From positions 22,679,202 to 22,743,201 of the forward strand of contig OX422183.1 of the NCBI GenBank assembly GCA_949130485.1: a stretch of DNA of 64,000 nucleotides, in the 5' to 3' direction. The notes under the pieces were generated by a model. That model saw only the letters and a program-made list of their open reading frames with translations, did not search any database and was not told the DNA's origin. Source of the stretch: Agelas oroides. Its lineage: Eukaryota; Porifera; Demospongiae; Agelasida; Agelasidae. A program made the position numbers and the translations under genes. Positions 24,407 to 35,340 of the stretch are shown here, piece by piece. Each line of letters starts with the position of its first letter. Position 1 is the stretch's first letter.

Positions 24407-26999
24407 TGACTGTATTGGTAGAAAAGTGGTAGAAAAGAAAATTCTCAGTATTACCAGTTGAATCAAATGTTTACTAACTTGTAGGTCATTTATAGCTTTG
24501 ATCTATATTCTTTAGCTTTTACATGCAATTTCAGTCCAGAGTTTCAGGTGATTACAATGCATCAATGCATGCTTACTTTGCATCATCATTACAATTTCAT
24601 GTTGCTTTAAAGTAGTAGCTAGTGTTTGATGTAACTTGTAATAAACTATACTTGACATAATGTACGTAACAAATTGAATAATGCATTACTGCCAGTTCAT
24701 AACTTGTAGTAAATTAATGCTGGCTCTGTTCCTTGAGTTGTACCACCTCTCTGCCTTGCAATTGATGCATCACTGATTCATACACACTGCAGCAAGGTCC
24801 CCAACTGTAGTTAACATTAGCACCTTGAAAATTATGGAAGTGCGCAGTTTCTTGCACACCAGTTATGAGGCTAACCTTATTTGTTTATAATAGTTCTGAA
24901 CGAAAAGATAGAGATTCAGCACTACAATTTTAATGTCATCAGCACAATCTTGATTACCAGCAAGTCTATCACTAGAATAGTTCTTGCAGTGTAGCAATCG
25001 CAGATTGGCCAGCTACGTAGACAAGAGCATGCAAGCCAGGCCAAGCATAAACATCGCATTTCATGTCACTTATAATTATCAACTACAAATTCTCCAAGTC
25101 TACCCTCCGGGTACACCGAGGTATAGTGTACATCGAACGATTGTGTTCAAGTTGAAAAGGTAGCAACACGGATATAGTGTGGGGGCAACTGACCCCACTG
25201 TCCCCCCTTCCTATGCCTATAAAAATTCTACATAAATTAGTACCTGTTTGCCTACGGTGACTCCCATTTCGTCTACCCCTATTTCACCTCAGAAAATGAT
25301 GTTTCGCCTACTCCTTAAAAACTATTCGTGCATCAAAGCTACATGTATGTCAAAGTGGCATCTGAAGTAGGCATGACTTTGTCTTGAGGTCAAAGATCCT
25401 CCACTTAATTGTTAAAACACCTTGCCTACTCATTAAAAAACATCTTAGAGGTTTCTAAGAAATGCACTAATGGTATGCATTTCACAACAATAAATACTAA
25501 ATTTAGTCACCATTACCATGGTAACAGGGAGACTCATGGAGGATCTTTGACCTCAAGACATGGGTTTGATACCCATGTATCATTATTCGAAGAGTAGGCA
25601 AAACACCAATTTTTGGCCTAAAGTAGGCAAAACAGAATAGGCATGATACAGTTAGCTTGATGCTACTTATTAACAGAGGCGGAGACAGCTACCAAGAAGT
25701 GGGGGGGGGGGGGGGGCTCATGTTCTAAATGTTAAGCTGTGGGGGTGTGGAAACGAGATGATATTGTATTTCTCTGTACAACTAGTAGAAAAATTGGGGG
25801 GGGGGGGGGGGGGGGGGCTGAGCCCCCCCAATCTGAAAAGTGGGAGGGCCTAAGCCCCCCCCCTGCCCCCCCCCCCCCCCTATATCTCCGCCCCTAAGTT
25901 TTCTCACAGCAGCTTCTTATTGTGTGGCTGTTTTGGCCCCAAAATGGCCTCAGAAGCAATCTCAGAGCATCAAACCCTAGAGGGGCATGCTCCCAGATCC
26001 CCCTAGATGCTATGTGCTTGCGCATGCAACTCTTACTCAGCCTCCCCCCACCCCCTACTCAATCTGAAGTAGCTTCCTACTGATTTCTGCATTACATCAA
26101 ACATCAAACACTCAGAAAAGCTGTTGTACTAGCTTCATTCCTAAAATCTCACACCTCCAGCTTTCATCACTTGCAGCCAGTCCGTATATGGTAAGTGGTA
26201 AAGTTCAGGGAGTGTGAGAGTGGAGAGAGCAGGCAGGACTAAATGTGTTGAATTAGGGGTGCAGCTATTTTGGACTCACAAGAAGAAGTGAACACCTTTC
26301 TTCTATATGAGCACCCTGGCTTGTCCATCATGCACATGTCCTTACTCTAGACAGCTTGGTGAAAGCTCGTGGCTATAATCTATGGAAACAATGAGGGTTG
26401 ACAATGTTCATCCAATGAAATACGTAGAAAGTGATATACATCGTAATATGGTATAAATTCTAATAGCCGTATGATGATTTGCTAAAAGTTGCACTGCCAT
26501 CTTGTTTGCTGCATGCACGTAGCTAGTAGTGCTGGAATCCAATAAGTAAACAAATTCCGATTACCATATAAGCATAGCTAGCTATATGTGAAGTGAGTTT
26601 CAGCAATTGATTCTGTCCATCTGTTGCCCAAACCGGCACTTCTTCTACTGGGAGCGTCTGTATCTTCTCTATATAATTATGGCAAATGTTTGTCTAGGTA
26701 TGAGGTTGCAAGTAAAACTGGTTCCAGCCAACCATGTGATAGCTATGTAAATTGCATGCTTAGCAGTATAAAGGGTGTGGGAGGTGTGAGTGCTCTATGT
26801 GGTACCTCTAGTTTGAAGTTAGTAGAGTAACAAAGAAAACTGCCACAACAATTTTTGGCCATATAGCTACTGTAAGACAATGGCCATGAAGCCCTAGAAA
26901 TAACTGTGATGTAAGAGTTCACAGTCCGCTGTATTGGCCACGCAAAGTAAACACAGGAAATACTGTAGTCCATGGGACAAAGTGTAAGTCATTGACCCC
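24407..26999. other. Gene-free region with duplicated and G-run blocks
   Basis: No gene seen. An inverted pair (GTCTTGAGGTCAAAGATCCT at 25380, complement at 25540) and a G/C-run element with AGGCGGAGA ends (25677-25895) are present. From about 25930 the sequence is the duplicate of 48.36-49.80 kb. Confidence 0.5.
25930..26830 (+). repeat. Segmental duplication, copy 1
   Basis: Aligns with 48360-49800 in the same orientation through several blocks: CTTATTGTGTGGCTGTTTTG, AGGCAGGACTAAATG, GTAATATGGTATAAATT, and a long stretch around GTGAAGTGAGTTTCAGCAAT. In copy 1 the block leads to the tandem-domain gene; in copy 2 it leads to the receptor-like gene. Confidence 0.75.
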
Positions 27000-27034
27000 G
27001 GGCGGGGCTCAAAGGTCACTCACTGAGTATAAAG
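27000..27034 (+). promoter_or_regulatory. GC box and TATA box of the three-unit gene
   Basis: GGGCGGGGC at 27000-27008 and TATAAAG at 27028-27034 sit 38 bp before the ATG at 27072. This fits a compact core promoter and a very short leader. Confidence 0.5.
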
Positions 27035-27071
27035 CGGCGATGTACACAGATGCAGCAAGACTGCACGCAAC

Positions 27072-28088
27072 ATGAAGGTCTCAGTGGTCTTTCGTGTTCC
27101 TAGCACCGCGTGGACGGTGCAGATTACTGACGCCTACGAATTTGAGGCGGAGGTCTGGATCGTTGCCCGAGTGAGTGCGTCATCTGAATTCGGTGCTGCT
27201 GTAATATCGACAGTCACGGACTCCATAACCATACCAGACACAGCCAAGGATGTCAAATATTTCATCCTCGGCAAGACATGGAACTGGGAGAATTCACCGG
27301 AGTTGGAGCCGTACGAGTTTGTGAAAGAGAACGACGAGCAACAATTTGAAACGAAACTGAAGAGTGGCAAGCGGATCGATGTTGTTCGAGACGAGCAGCA
27401 GATTCCCATCAAGACTTATACGTCGGTTTCGGTAAGCTTAGAAGTTCCTAGTCCTTTATGGACGGTAAAGATAACCGACATCTACGAGTTCAAGACGGAG
27501 ATCTGGATCGCTGCCCGAGTGAGTGGAACGCTTGAGGGTGGACTTAAGATGTTCACAGCCGTTGACACTGTAACCATACCGAGCACAACCAAAGATATCA
27601 AATACTTTATTCTTGGCAAGACCACAGATATCATCATGCCCTCCGGTAACCCAGAATCGTATGAGTTTGTGAAAGCAAATGATGAGAAACAATTTGACAC
27701 AAAATTAAAGAGAGGTGAGAAGATTGATTTCATTCGAGAGCAGCACCAGGAGGCACCTCACATGACCACTACAACTGTTTCAGTAACCTTACAGGTTCCT
27801 AGTACTGCATGGACAGTGAAGATTACCGACGTCTACGAGTTCGAGACAAAGGTCTGGGTCGCTGCCCGAGTGAGCACAATCTCCGAGGTTGGACTCACTG
27901 TGATATCCACAGTCAGTGACTCTGTAACCATACCAGACACATCCAAGGATGTCAGGTATTTTATCCTTGGCAAGACATGGGGCTGGGAGAGCTCGGAACC
28001 GTATGAGTTTGTGAAAGCGAGTGACGAGAAACAATTCGAGTTGAAATTAAAGAATGGCAAGAAGATCAATTTTGTTCAGGACGAGTGA
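27072..28088 (+). CDS. Protein of three tandem ~110-aa domains, single exon
   Basis: 338 aa with no intron. Units start at about residues 1, 118 and 236. Each begins VSVxLxVPSTAWTVxITDxY, continues with alternating beta-strand-like stretches, and ends in a shared block: KYFILGKTW, PYEFVK, then F(E/D)xKLKxGKKI. No signal peptide, Cys pattern or membrane segment, so it is probably cytosolic, possibly an all-beta domain. I do not recognise a named family; the unit faintly recalls short uncharacterised bacterial proteins, which I cannot verify. The intron-less structure and higher GC contrast with neighbouring genes. Unit 3 is closest to unit 1 of the paralogue at 54369-55013, suggesting unequal exchange. 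The next gene lies tail to tail, 1.5 kb away. Confidence 0.85.
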   Translation: MKVSVVFRVPSTAWTVQITDAYEFEAEVWIVARVSASSEFGAAVISTVTDSITIPDTAKDVKYFILGKTWNWENSPELEPYEFVKENDEQQFETKLKSGKRIDVVRDEQQIPIKTYTSVSVSLEVPSPLWTVKITDIYEFKTEIWIAARVSGTLEGGLKMFTAVDTVTIPSTTKDIKYFILGKTTDIIMPSGNPESYEFVKANDEKQFDTKLKRGEKIDFIREQHQEAPHMTTTTVSVTLQVPSTAWTVKITDVYEFETKVWVAARVSTISEVGLTVISTVSDSVTIPDTSKDVRYFILGKTWGWESSEPYEFVKASDEKQFELKLKNGKKINFVQDE

Positions 28089-29601
28089 CTACCCAACACA
28101 CTATGTTCTTTGCTGTAAATATTATATTTCTGCAGTATTTAATTCTAGTATGTGATGCTGTGTAAAGGTTTTCATGGTTGTTATGCTTAACACCTGATTT
28201 TTGGTAGCACCATGATGAGATGATAGCAGACCAGGAGGTCAAACATCGTGACACTATTTCACTTGTGCTGCATGGTTGACAGATGATGGTGCGGTAGCTC
28301 TATAGCTAGCTCTACTAAAATTCTATAACTATCTTTTATAATACCAATGCTGCAGACTCCTCATTTTGCAGTGTGCCGTGCATGCAGCTAGCTTCTGACA
28401 AGTCTGCACTGTTACACCTAGTGAATGTGTGTGCAATAGAGCCACATGTGGTTCTATTTGTCACATTCACTAGGTACACTCAGCAGAAAGACTGTCCTCA
28501 CCAAGCCTCGCTAAACAATTGCAACTGTAAGGGGATAGCCATTCCATTAGTTGACTGTGATCTATGACATAAAACTGGACATCAATGACATTGTAAATCC
28601 TTCCAGAGATCTTTTCAGAAGGATCCGGTTAAGATTCTGGACACTTGTGGTGCCTGTCCTCTATGCATGTGATTGCTGTTCCCCGCCAGCTTCATGCATT
28701 GAGTGTTGTCTCATAGCCTACCCTAATTATCACCATGCACTTTGGTATATGTACACAATGCTGCCTGGGAAGGATGACTACACATTTGTGACTGCCTACC
28801 TCTGAGTTCCCTATCTTTTTCTCTACTCTCAGTACATAGCCTCTGAGTCCATACACTATCAAGCCATGATCAGGTGAGGAATACCTTCAATTTGCATAGT
28901 GTACACTGTCACTTTTGTTGTCAGTTGGCATGCTCATGACATTGATGCATGTGCATGGATGCACTGGATGGTCATATCAGTGAATAATCCACTACAGTAC
29001 CTGCATAGCTATTGGTCAATACAAAACTCTGGCAGGCTATGTAATTATGTTAGTACACATGGTATATTTTAAAGATGTTTTGAATCAGGGTCCCTACCTA
29101 ACTTTTGTAGGGAAAATCCATGCATATGACTATTCTTGATGTCTGTATCCATGTGATAGAAGTGTAGCTACTGAGAGTATGTTTTTGATGTGCAGTTCAT
29201 AGCTACTTAGTCCAGACTATATAGGTAAAAGAAATGCATGCATTTGGCACACTTGATCAGATTTCATGCTAAGTATGTTAGCTAGCTGTTCCACTCTGTC
29301 TACAAATTTAAGCAATTCTCGTAATCATACACTTCTCCCAGTAAGTTCTGAACATGAAACTGTGGCTAATCAAAGAATAACATCAGATTCTAATGTGGCA
29401 CACAATATAGATTATGATGATTGTTTTTAAGTGGTTTCGAGAGAAACATGTATCTCTGTTCATGTCTGTACACATGTACCTTATCCATGACTCAATTTTA
29501 GCTACTTAGCTACATGCAGGCACACACAAACACAAAATTGAAAAGATGTTAATCAGGCACAAAGTAGCTAAAATGATATCTACTTCTGTAATAAAAAGTA
29601 G
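28089..29601. other. Intergenic region between convergent genes
   Basis: The only structure seen is a 60-bp palindrome at 28416-28475. No coding or RNA gene is supported. Confidence 0.5.
28416..28475. repeat. 60-bp near-perfect palindrome
   Basis: The ends ACCTAGTGAATGTG and CACATTCACTAGGT, with inner arms meeting at the centre CCACATGTGG. There is almost no loop, so it is a cruciform candidate. Confidence 0.85.
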
Positions 29602-32600
29602 TTAATTACATTGCTCAAGAAGAGGCTCTCTCAGTTTGCCATAGTCCTCATATGAGTTCCGTATTGACTGGTAGCCATTACTGCTGTAGATATCTTGGGA
29701 TGTTGATACAACAGACACAGTCACTTTAGCAGAGGTAGTACCAGTTGGTTTTGCTGTATGTTTGATTAGGTTGGGGAATGGTTGCAGCTTTGCCCTCACA
29801 CGCTTCACTAACATTACAATATGGCCGATTACAACTGCTATAGCAGTACAGAGCACTGAAATAAGGTTGGCAAGCAGTAGATAAACAGCATTGTTCCCAC
29901 CTAGTGCATTGTAGAGGTTGATGCAGACCAGAATGATGGTATTGAACATGAGCCAAGTGTCCAGGATTCCAACCAGTTCTTTCTGGAATGGTCTAATGTA
30001 GGCCTGTACTGTGATGAAAGCGACCAGCAGAACCAAAGTCAAGAGAAGCTGCTCTTGTGGGTATCGGCCTCTCAAAATAGCGTAAGTAATGTACACAGTG
30101 ACCAACAGGATTAACCGCATGCCAAACCAATAGCGTCTGTTGTCCTTGTAAGGGCCATGGATGGCATCAATGAAAGGCCTCAGTTTGTTCACCCATCGAT
30201 AGCGAAGACCAAATGAACCCAAAGTACCTAGCAACAGGTAGGGGAAGATCACTAAGGCTGCAACCAGAGTAGCAAAACATAAGAGAACTATATGACCAAT
30301 GGTTTTTCCAAATCGAACAGTGCCATCAGCGAGCCACACCAGATACTCTCCGTCCTCTGTGATAATGGTGGAAGAGGAGAAGACCTCAATGTCTGTTATG
30401 AGCATTCTTGAGAAGGACAGATGGATAAGGGTTATCAGAACCTGCACAGAAGACTGCATGAGGACTCTGGTAGCTCGAAATGAACAGTGGGCAACTAGCA
30501 GTACAACAGCAACTATCAGCCACAGGTAGAAGGCATAAGCATACTGAAGTCCCATCTTGATGGACATGGTCATTCCATTGAAAACGCAGGAGGGAAAAGA
30601 CTGATCAAGATTCAGAAAAAAGACAGGTTCTGTGAAAGGGATTAGAAATGTTTGGTTAGGTACCAGATAAGTTATAGCAAATATGTTTGCGTAAAAGATG
30701 AGTCCTCCAATGGTCCCCAAATGAAGTGTCAGTTTCAGCACATACATCAAAAGCACTCCCAAAAGACCCACTCCAAGGTATAGCACAATGGTGAACAGCC
30801 AGTAATTGGAGCAGACCATGCACATATGGGGCCCTAGAGTGATGCTGTAGCCTGGCTGACACTTACCACAAAGCACACCAGCCCTGTTGTTCAGGCAAAG
30901 AGATGTGTTCACAATAGACACGCTTAGTGAGGAAGTGCTGTCACAGTAGGTTGTAGGACAGAACGGGGCAAAACCAATATGTTCATTTGTTGCACTATCA
31001 TTTCTGATCAATCCAATCCAGTTTGGTGGCCTGGGTGTGAGAATTTTATTATTTCGGTCACAACCAATGTGAATGGTGTTTAAAAAGCTGCGGCACTCAC
31101 ATGAACCCATTGTTTCATTTAACAGGAACCCAGGTGGGCAACTCTTGAGGGATACATTCTGATAAGCCTGTGGAGGCAGACCAGGTACAGCAAAGTTCAG
31201 TCTCCCAGTGCCTTCTTGTTGATTACTGTGGATAGTGTAATTGAGATCTCGGCATCGTCCATTATAAAGTGTACTGATTTCTTGATCTGTGTTGACCCAC
31301 CAGCCTGGTAAAGCCATGATTGTTGAGATCGGGCTACTGAAGCTAGCATTCATTTGTGAAAACACACTACCTCCAATAGAGTCTATAGCTATTAGGCTGA
31401 CTGTTATACTGTCACCTGGATAGATGGAATGTGTTGGAAACTTCTTACTACAGTCGGGGGTGTCATTGACGCAGGCACAAATGCCAATGGATGGGGAGGT
31501 AAGAGCAGGAGTGTTATTGCCCACAAAAGTGAAGATTTGGTCATAGAGGTTTGTCAGTTGGCGAGGGAAGACCCGAACCCTCATCTGGAAGCACTGTTCC
31601 AGAGGAGCAGCATAGGTTGCAGGCCCAGACCGGAAAGCATTGTTGCCATCAAACATCACAGTGATGTTGAGCTCTGAGATATTCCTCTTGTTAGAGTCCA
31701 CTTGTATCACACACGCATAGTTTGCTGTATCCCTTTCATAGGCATATAGCACTCCTCCATCTAAGTAAGCGATATTGTCCTGAAAAAGTATGGTGCTGTT
31801 TTCAGCAAGGATAATATGTGAATTGCTCTCAAGCCGAATAGCAGCTCCATATGTTGCCTTATTATCCTGAAAAGTAATATTCCCAGTGAGGTAAATGTCA
31901 CTTGCAAATGCTTCAATGACAGATCCATAGTTATCAATAAAACTGCTGCCAAGTGAAGAAGTTCCCTCGATTATCACTCTTCCTAATCTTGCAAGAAGAA
32001 ATTGACTGGAGTTGGTCACAGTGTTCACAGTGAAATTACCAAAGTACTGAGAATTGTGTTCAACAATCACATCTGTCATTAGTATGTTCAGTCGTTTCGT
32101 ATTCAATCTTGAAAAACCATAAACTGTTTCCGCATACATACAGATTCCATTGAAAAAGGCTGCATTATAAGTAAAGTTAACGCTTTCCAGTGTAATCATG
32201 ATGTCAAAGAGGGGCTGGTTCACCATTACTATGTATACAGTTGAGCTCCCATTGCTGGTATGGTTTGAGATCAGAGTGTTGCGAATAGTCAATGGTGTCC
32301 ATTCCAGCAGATCACTCAAGTTATCAAACTCAAATGACTTGATGTAGCTCTGAGTGTAGTAGATATAAGATGCAATGCCTGATCCCGGACAGATTGGGAT
32401 TAGCATGGTGTTATTTGATATTATAGTGTAGCCAGTGATAGCTAAAGAGGAAGTGTGAGGGGAGTTGATGAACGCAGCAAATAGTCCCCCAACTATACTT
32501 CCATTGTTCTCAGTGATGATAGTATGATTGATAACAGTTGTGTACACAAACTTACTCTGTGTAAAGAACAGGGTAATTCCTCCGGCTCCACTGAGAGGGA

Positions 32601-33409
32601 TGCGTTCTGGATAGAATTGGAACACATTGTGCATGCATACATAGTTAGTGGTGAAGTACGAATTCCGCTGAAATAGGGAGTCACTGATGATAAGACTGCT
32701 CCTGCTATTGTTGGAATATTTTGGGAAGGGTGTGACATCACTGTTGTGGGTATAGACCAGTACTCCTGACCCATAGCAGGTGTAGTTCCCACGAGGGTGG
32801 TTGACAATCAATGTAGAGCAGAGAGGTCCTCCAAACGAATCAAATATGTGTAAACTGTGGAATAAGGGAGATCCATACGCGTTGGCTGCAATAATCGCAA
32901 AGCCATAATACTGGGTGACAGCTATGTTGGTAAGACGGAGATTTAGCGTTTCGCTGAAGAACATCACGGCGGACTGGTTCGTTCCGAAGAACGCAGGCAC
33001 ATCGGTGCTGTTCTCATACAAGAACGCGTCTGGAGATACGACACCGCCGCACTGCGTAAAGCTGAGGTCTTTCAGAGTCAAGTTGCTGCAGTTCAAAAAA
33101 CCAAATCCTCGTGTTGTGAAGAAGGAGAACTCTGCGGTATGGTTACACACGATCTCCGCCTGCCTTCCTGGTATGTCACTTGAAATCGTTACGTTCACTA
33201 TTAAAGTTCTGAACGACACAAAAAGAGCCGGGATCAATGTAGTGTGTCACATTAGTGGCGAGCTTCAATTCGGTTCCTTCGCGTTGAGGTCCATCTCCAC
33301 AGAGATAATTCTCCAGGAAATCTGTTGCTGAAGGAATTACACCATCGCAAATCTTTGTAAGAGGGCTACACAACACTACTAGTGAGACCAGCAGCGAACA
33401 AACATCCAT
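29602..33409 (-). CDS. Large beta-helix/multi-TM receptor-like protein, frameshifted near N-terminus
   Basis: By comparison with the intact copy at 50060-53875 this gene begins at ATG 33409 with a signal peptide (MDVCSLLVSLVVLC). After about 68 codons a 4-bp insertion (TTAA at about 33201-33204) shifts the frame. The remaining frame is open for over 1200 codons to the stop at 29602. The ectodomain is Asn-glycosylation-rich with repeating short beta-strand units (parallel beta-helix type). It ends in Cys-rich modules (CPPGFLL, then CGKCQPGYS). About nine hydrophobic membrane segments follow, then a short cytosolic tail ending LREPLLEQCN. Through the membrane part it differs from its paralogue at roughly one residue in ten. 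No intron is visible. It is either a recent pseudogene, an allele, or a sequence error. The ligand is unknown. Confidence 0.8.
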
Positions 33410-33454
33410 CTTTATGATTATAATGATAATCATGATCCGCGGCGCGTGATTAGA

Positions 33455-33905
33455 GTAAGCCACCGGTGTTCGGACACCATCAATAATCGGACGCTCACCA
33501 CAGGAAACAGGAGGTAGCAGTCCATCCCATTTAGGCACCGGAGGATAGCACCACTCCACTGTAGTTTAGAACTGGAGTAGCAAGCAGAGCTGTACTTTAG
33601 TCTTGCAGCTACGTACCTGCAAAGTTCGTCGGCCGAATACAGCAAAATTCGGCCCAACTCCATCAATGCGCGGACATACTACTGTAACTTTCCAACCGTA
33701 CATGCTACGACCACGAAACAAAAAGCTGCGGATACCCCAGACCCTCCTTAGTGTGCTCAGTGAATGTGAAGTTTATTGCTTTTAAAACTTGTGCAATCGA
33801 CATCAAAATGTTAAGTACTTTTGGCCCATCAATGATCGGACTATAAGAGGGAGGGGCTTCTGAGCTTCCCTGCCCATTGAGGTCACCGCACGGGCTCACG
33901 GTAGG
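33455..33905 (-). repeat. 5' flank of receptor-like gene, duplicated inverted at 44.3 kb
   Basis: This block starts about 45 bp above the ATG of the receptor-like gene and matches 44325-44768 in inverted orientation with high similarity. Both contain the strings CCGATCATTGATGGGCC and GGTGTCCGAACACCGGTGGC. A stretch of about 45 codons is conserved as an open frame in both copies. It is the likely promoter region of the gene. Confidence 0.75.
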
Positions 33906-34046
33906 TGCCCAGCTACAGTATTGTTCCCTTACTAAGCAATGATCTTCACTACTGATTATTAGTGACTTAGAGTACAAAGTAGATGTTTGCAATCTGTATG
34001 TGCTGCCGCACACAGAACACATAACACAGAGAACACAGCAATGACT

Positions 34047-35066
34047 TCAGCTACAACTTGTGCAGTTCCAGTCTATCTTCTTGAGTTCAGATGCAGATTT
34101 GTCCCTAACTTCAGTACAGCTCTTATGAAACCATTTATGGCACTTGGTGCACATAACCATGAGGTTCCCATTGTCAGGTAACCGGCATACACAATAAATC
34201 CTTAAAGTCTGTGTATCCAAGATTTTCGTCGACCGTGCTTGCCTCTTTGACAGATCTAGTGGGAAAGGCCTGGGGTCCTTTTGCTCTAAGCAAGTGACAA
34301 GATGAGTTCGCATGAGCTTCTGAATGAAGTGAAGTGAAGAAGGATCCACACCATCAAGGGCAGCTGTTATGTTGGCCAATGCAAACAATCCACAGTCACT
34401 ACCACCTGACTGTAATTGCACGTTGAGCATTTTTATCGGGATACGGTCCTTTGGGCATTGCAGCAGATCTGATACAATCACCTTAAGCTGAGATGATGGT
34501 CCACAGTGCATGCTGTCCAGCCAGTGCACAACACCAACAGAACACCCAAGTGTTGATATTGCAACCCAATGGTTGTTTCCACTGTTGAGAACTTGCACAA
34601 CTTCATGCTTCCTCGAATCTCTCTTGAATTTTCGTTTAGACACAAGTACTGTTGAATGTAGACCCCCAACACCAGGATATTTTTGTTGGAGTAGAAACTG
34701 CCAGGCACATATTGTTCGAGCATTTATCCACTTCCCACTTTCAATTAGCCACTTGTCCTCCATCAACAAATCATTTCCACCAAGGCTGATCCATGTGCGT
34801 GCCTTTGGTGATTTTGGTGACTTGATCCTTGTGGAGTCGGCACTGATTGTGGTCGATAGCTTTGATGACATAGGGGATTGAAGTGAACATTGAAGTGAAC
34901 AAGTGCGTGACGGATGGCATTCAGAAGTACACTGCCTATGTCGGCATTTACACAGACAACTTTTTGCCGCAGTACATCCAGATGTGCAACTGCATGGGGT
35001 CATCTTCAAACCTGTCACAAGAGATAATCCTTTAATTAACCAGTATTGCATTCCAGCTTCTTTCAC
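34047..35066 (-). CDS. Ulp1-like cysteine protease with CXC and PHD zinc modules
   Basis: About 339 codons; the first ATG-like start is uncertain because the frame is open from a TGA at about 35098 and an upstream exon may exist. Residues about 23-55 hold a Cys cluster of CXC type (CSCTSGC ... CLCKC ... CTSEC). Residues about 160-250 match the C48 (Ulp1/SENP) fold: His in NNHWVAIS (about 164), Asp in WLDSMH (about 183), Gln in NVQLQSGG and Cys in SDCGLFALA (about 224). All catalytic residues are present. Residues about 292-338 form a PHD finger (CVC, CTKCHKWFH, WNCTSC). This combination is common in transposon-derived genes of marine invertebrates. Substrate not known. A decayed relative is at 46821-47508. 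Confidence 0.8.
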   Translation of the reverse strand: MKEAGMQYWLIKGLSLVTGLKMTPCSCTSGCTAAKSCLCKCRHRQCTSECHPSRTCSLQCSLQSPMSSKLSTTISADSTRIKSPKSPKARTWISLGGNDLLMEDKWLIESGKWINARTICAWQFLLQQKYPGVGGLHSTVLVSKRKFKRDSRKHEVVQVLNSGNNHWVAISTLGCSVGVVHWLDSMHCGPSSQLKVIVSDLLQCPKDRIPIKMLNVQLQSGGSDCGLFALANITAALDGVDPSSLHFIQKLMRTHLVTCLEQKDPRPFPLDLSKRQARSTKILDTQTLRIYCVCRLPDNGNLMVMCTKCHKWFHKSCTEVRDKSASELKKIDWNCTSCS

Positions 35067-35340
35067 TTGTATTCTAGAATTACTACCTCTGTTTCAATGT
35101 AGAGCAGGTACTGCATGCTTTTGCTATGTAAGGCTGTTCCTTGATTCCAATTAGCCTAATTTGTCACATCACTTCACATAAGGAATTTGTCACTTAATGA
35201 GATACTCTTTTCATCTGCCAAGACAGATGTAAGGTCAGTATTCTTTGGAGCTACATAGAAAAAAATCAGGGTGGAGTGTCCATAATAGTGGGTGTTCAAT
35301 ATAATTAGTGGTCCACTAGCTCTTGTTATGTACTTTTAAC

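Noticed and set aside
25677-25895. CRISPR-like or G-quadruplex regulatory array
   Set aside because: Long G and C runs belong to a dispersed element with AGGCGG ends. There is no regular repeat-spacer pattern, and this is a eukaryotic sequence.
30299-30529. Frames antisense to the receptor-like genes
   Set aside because: Shadows of the real coding strand.
33201-33204. Micro-intron rescuing the frameshifted receptor-like gene
   Set aside because: The only GT-AG pair that restores frame would be about 22 nt, below plausible intron size.
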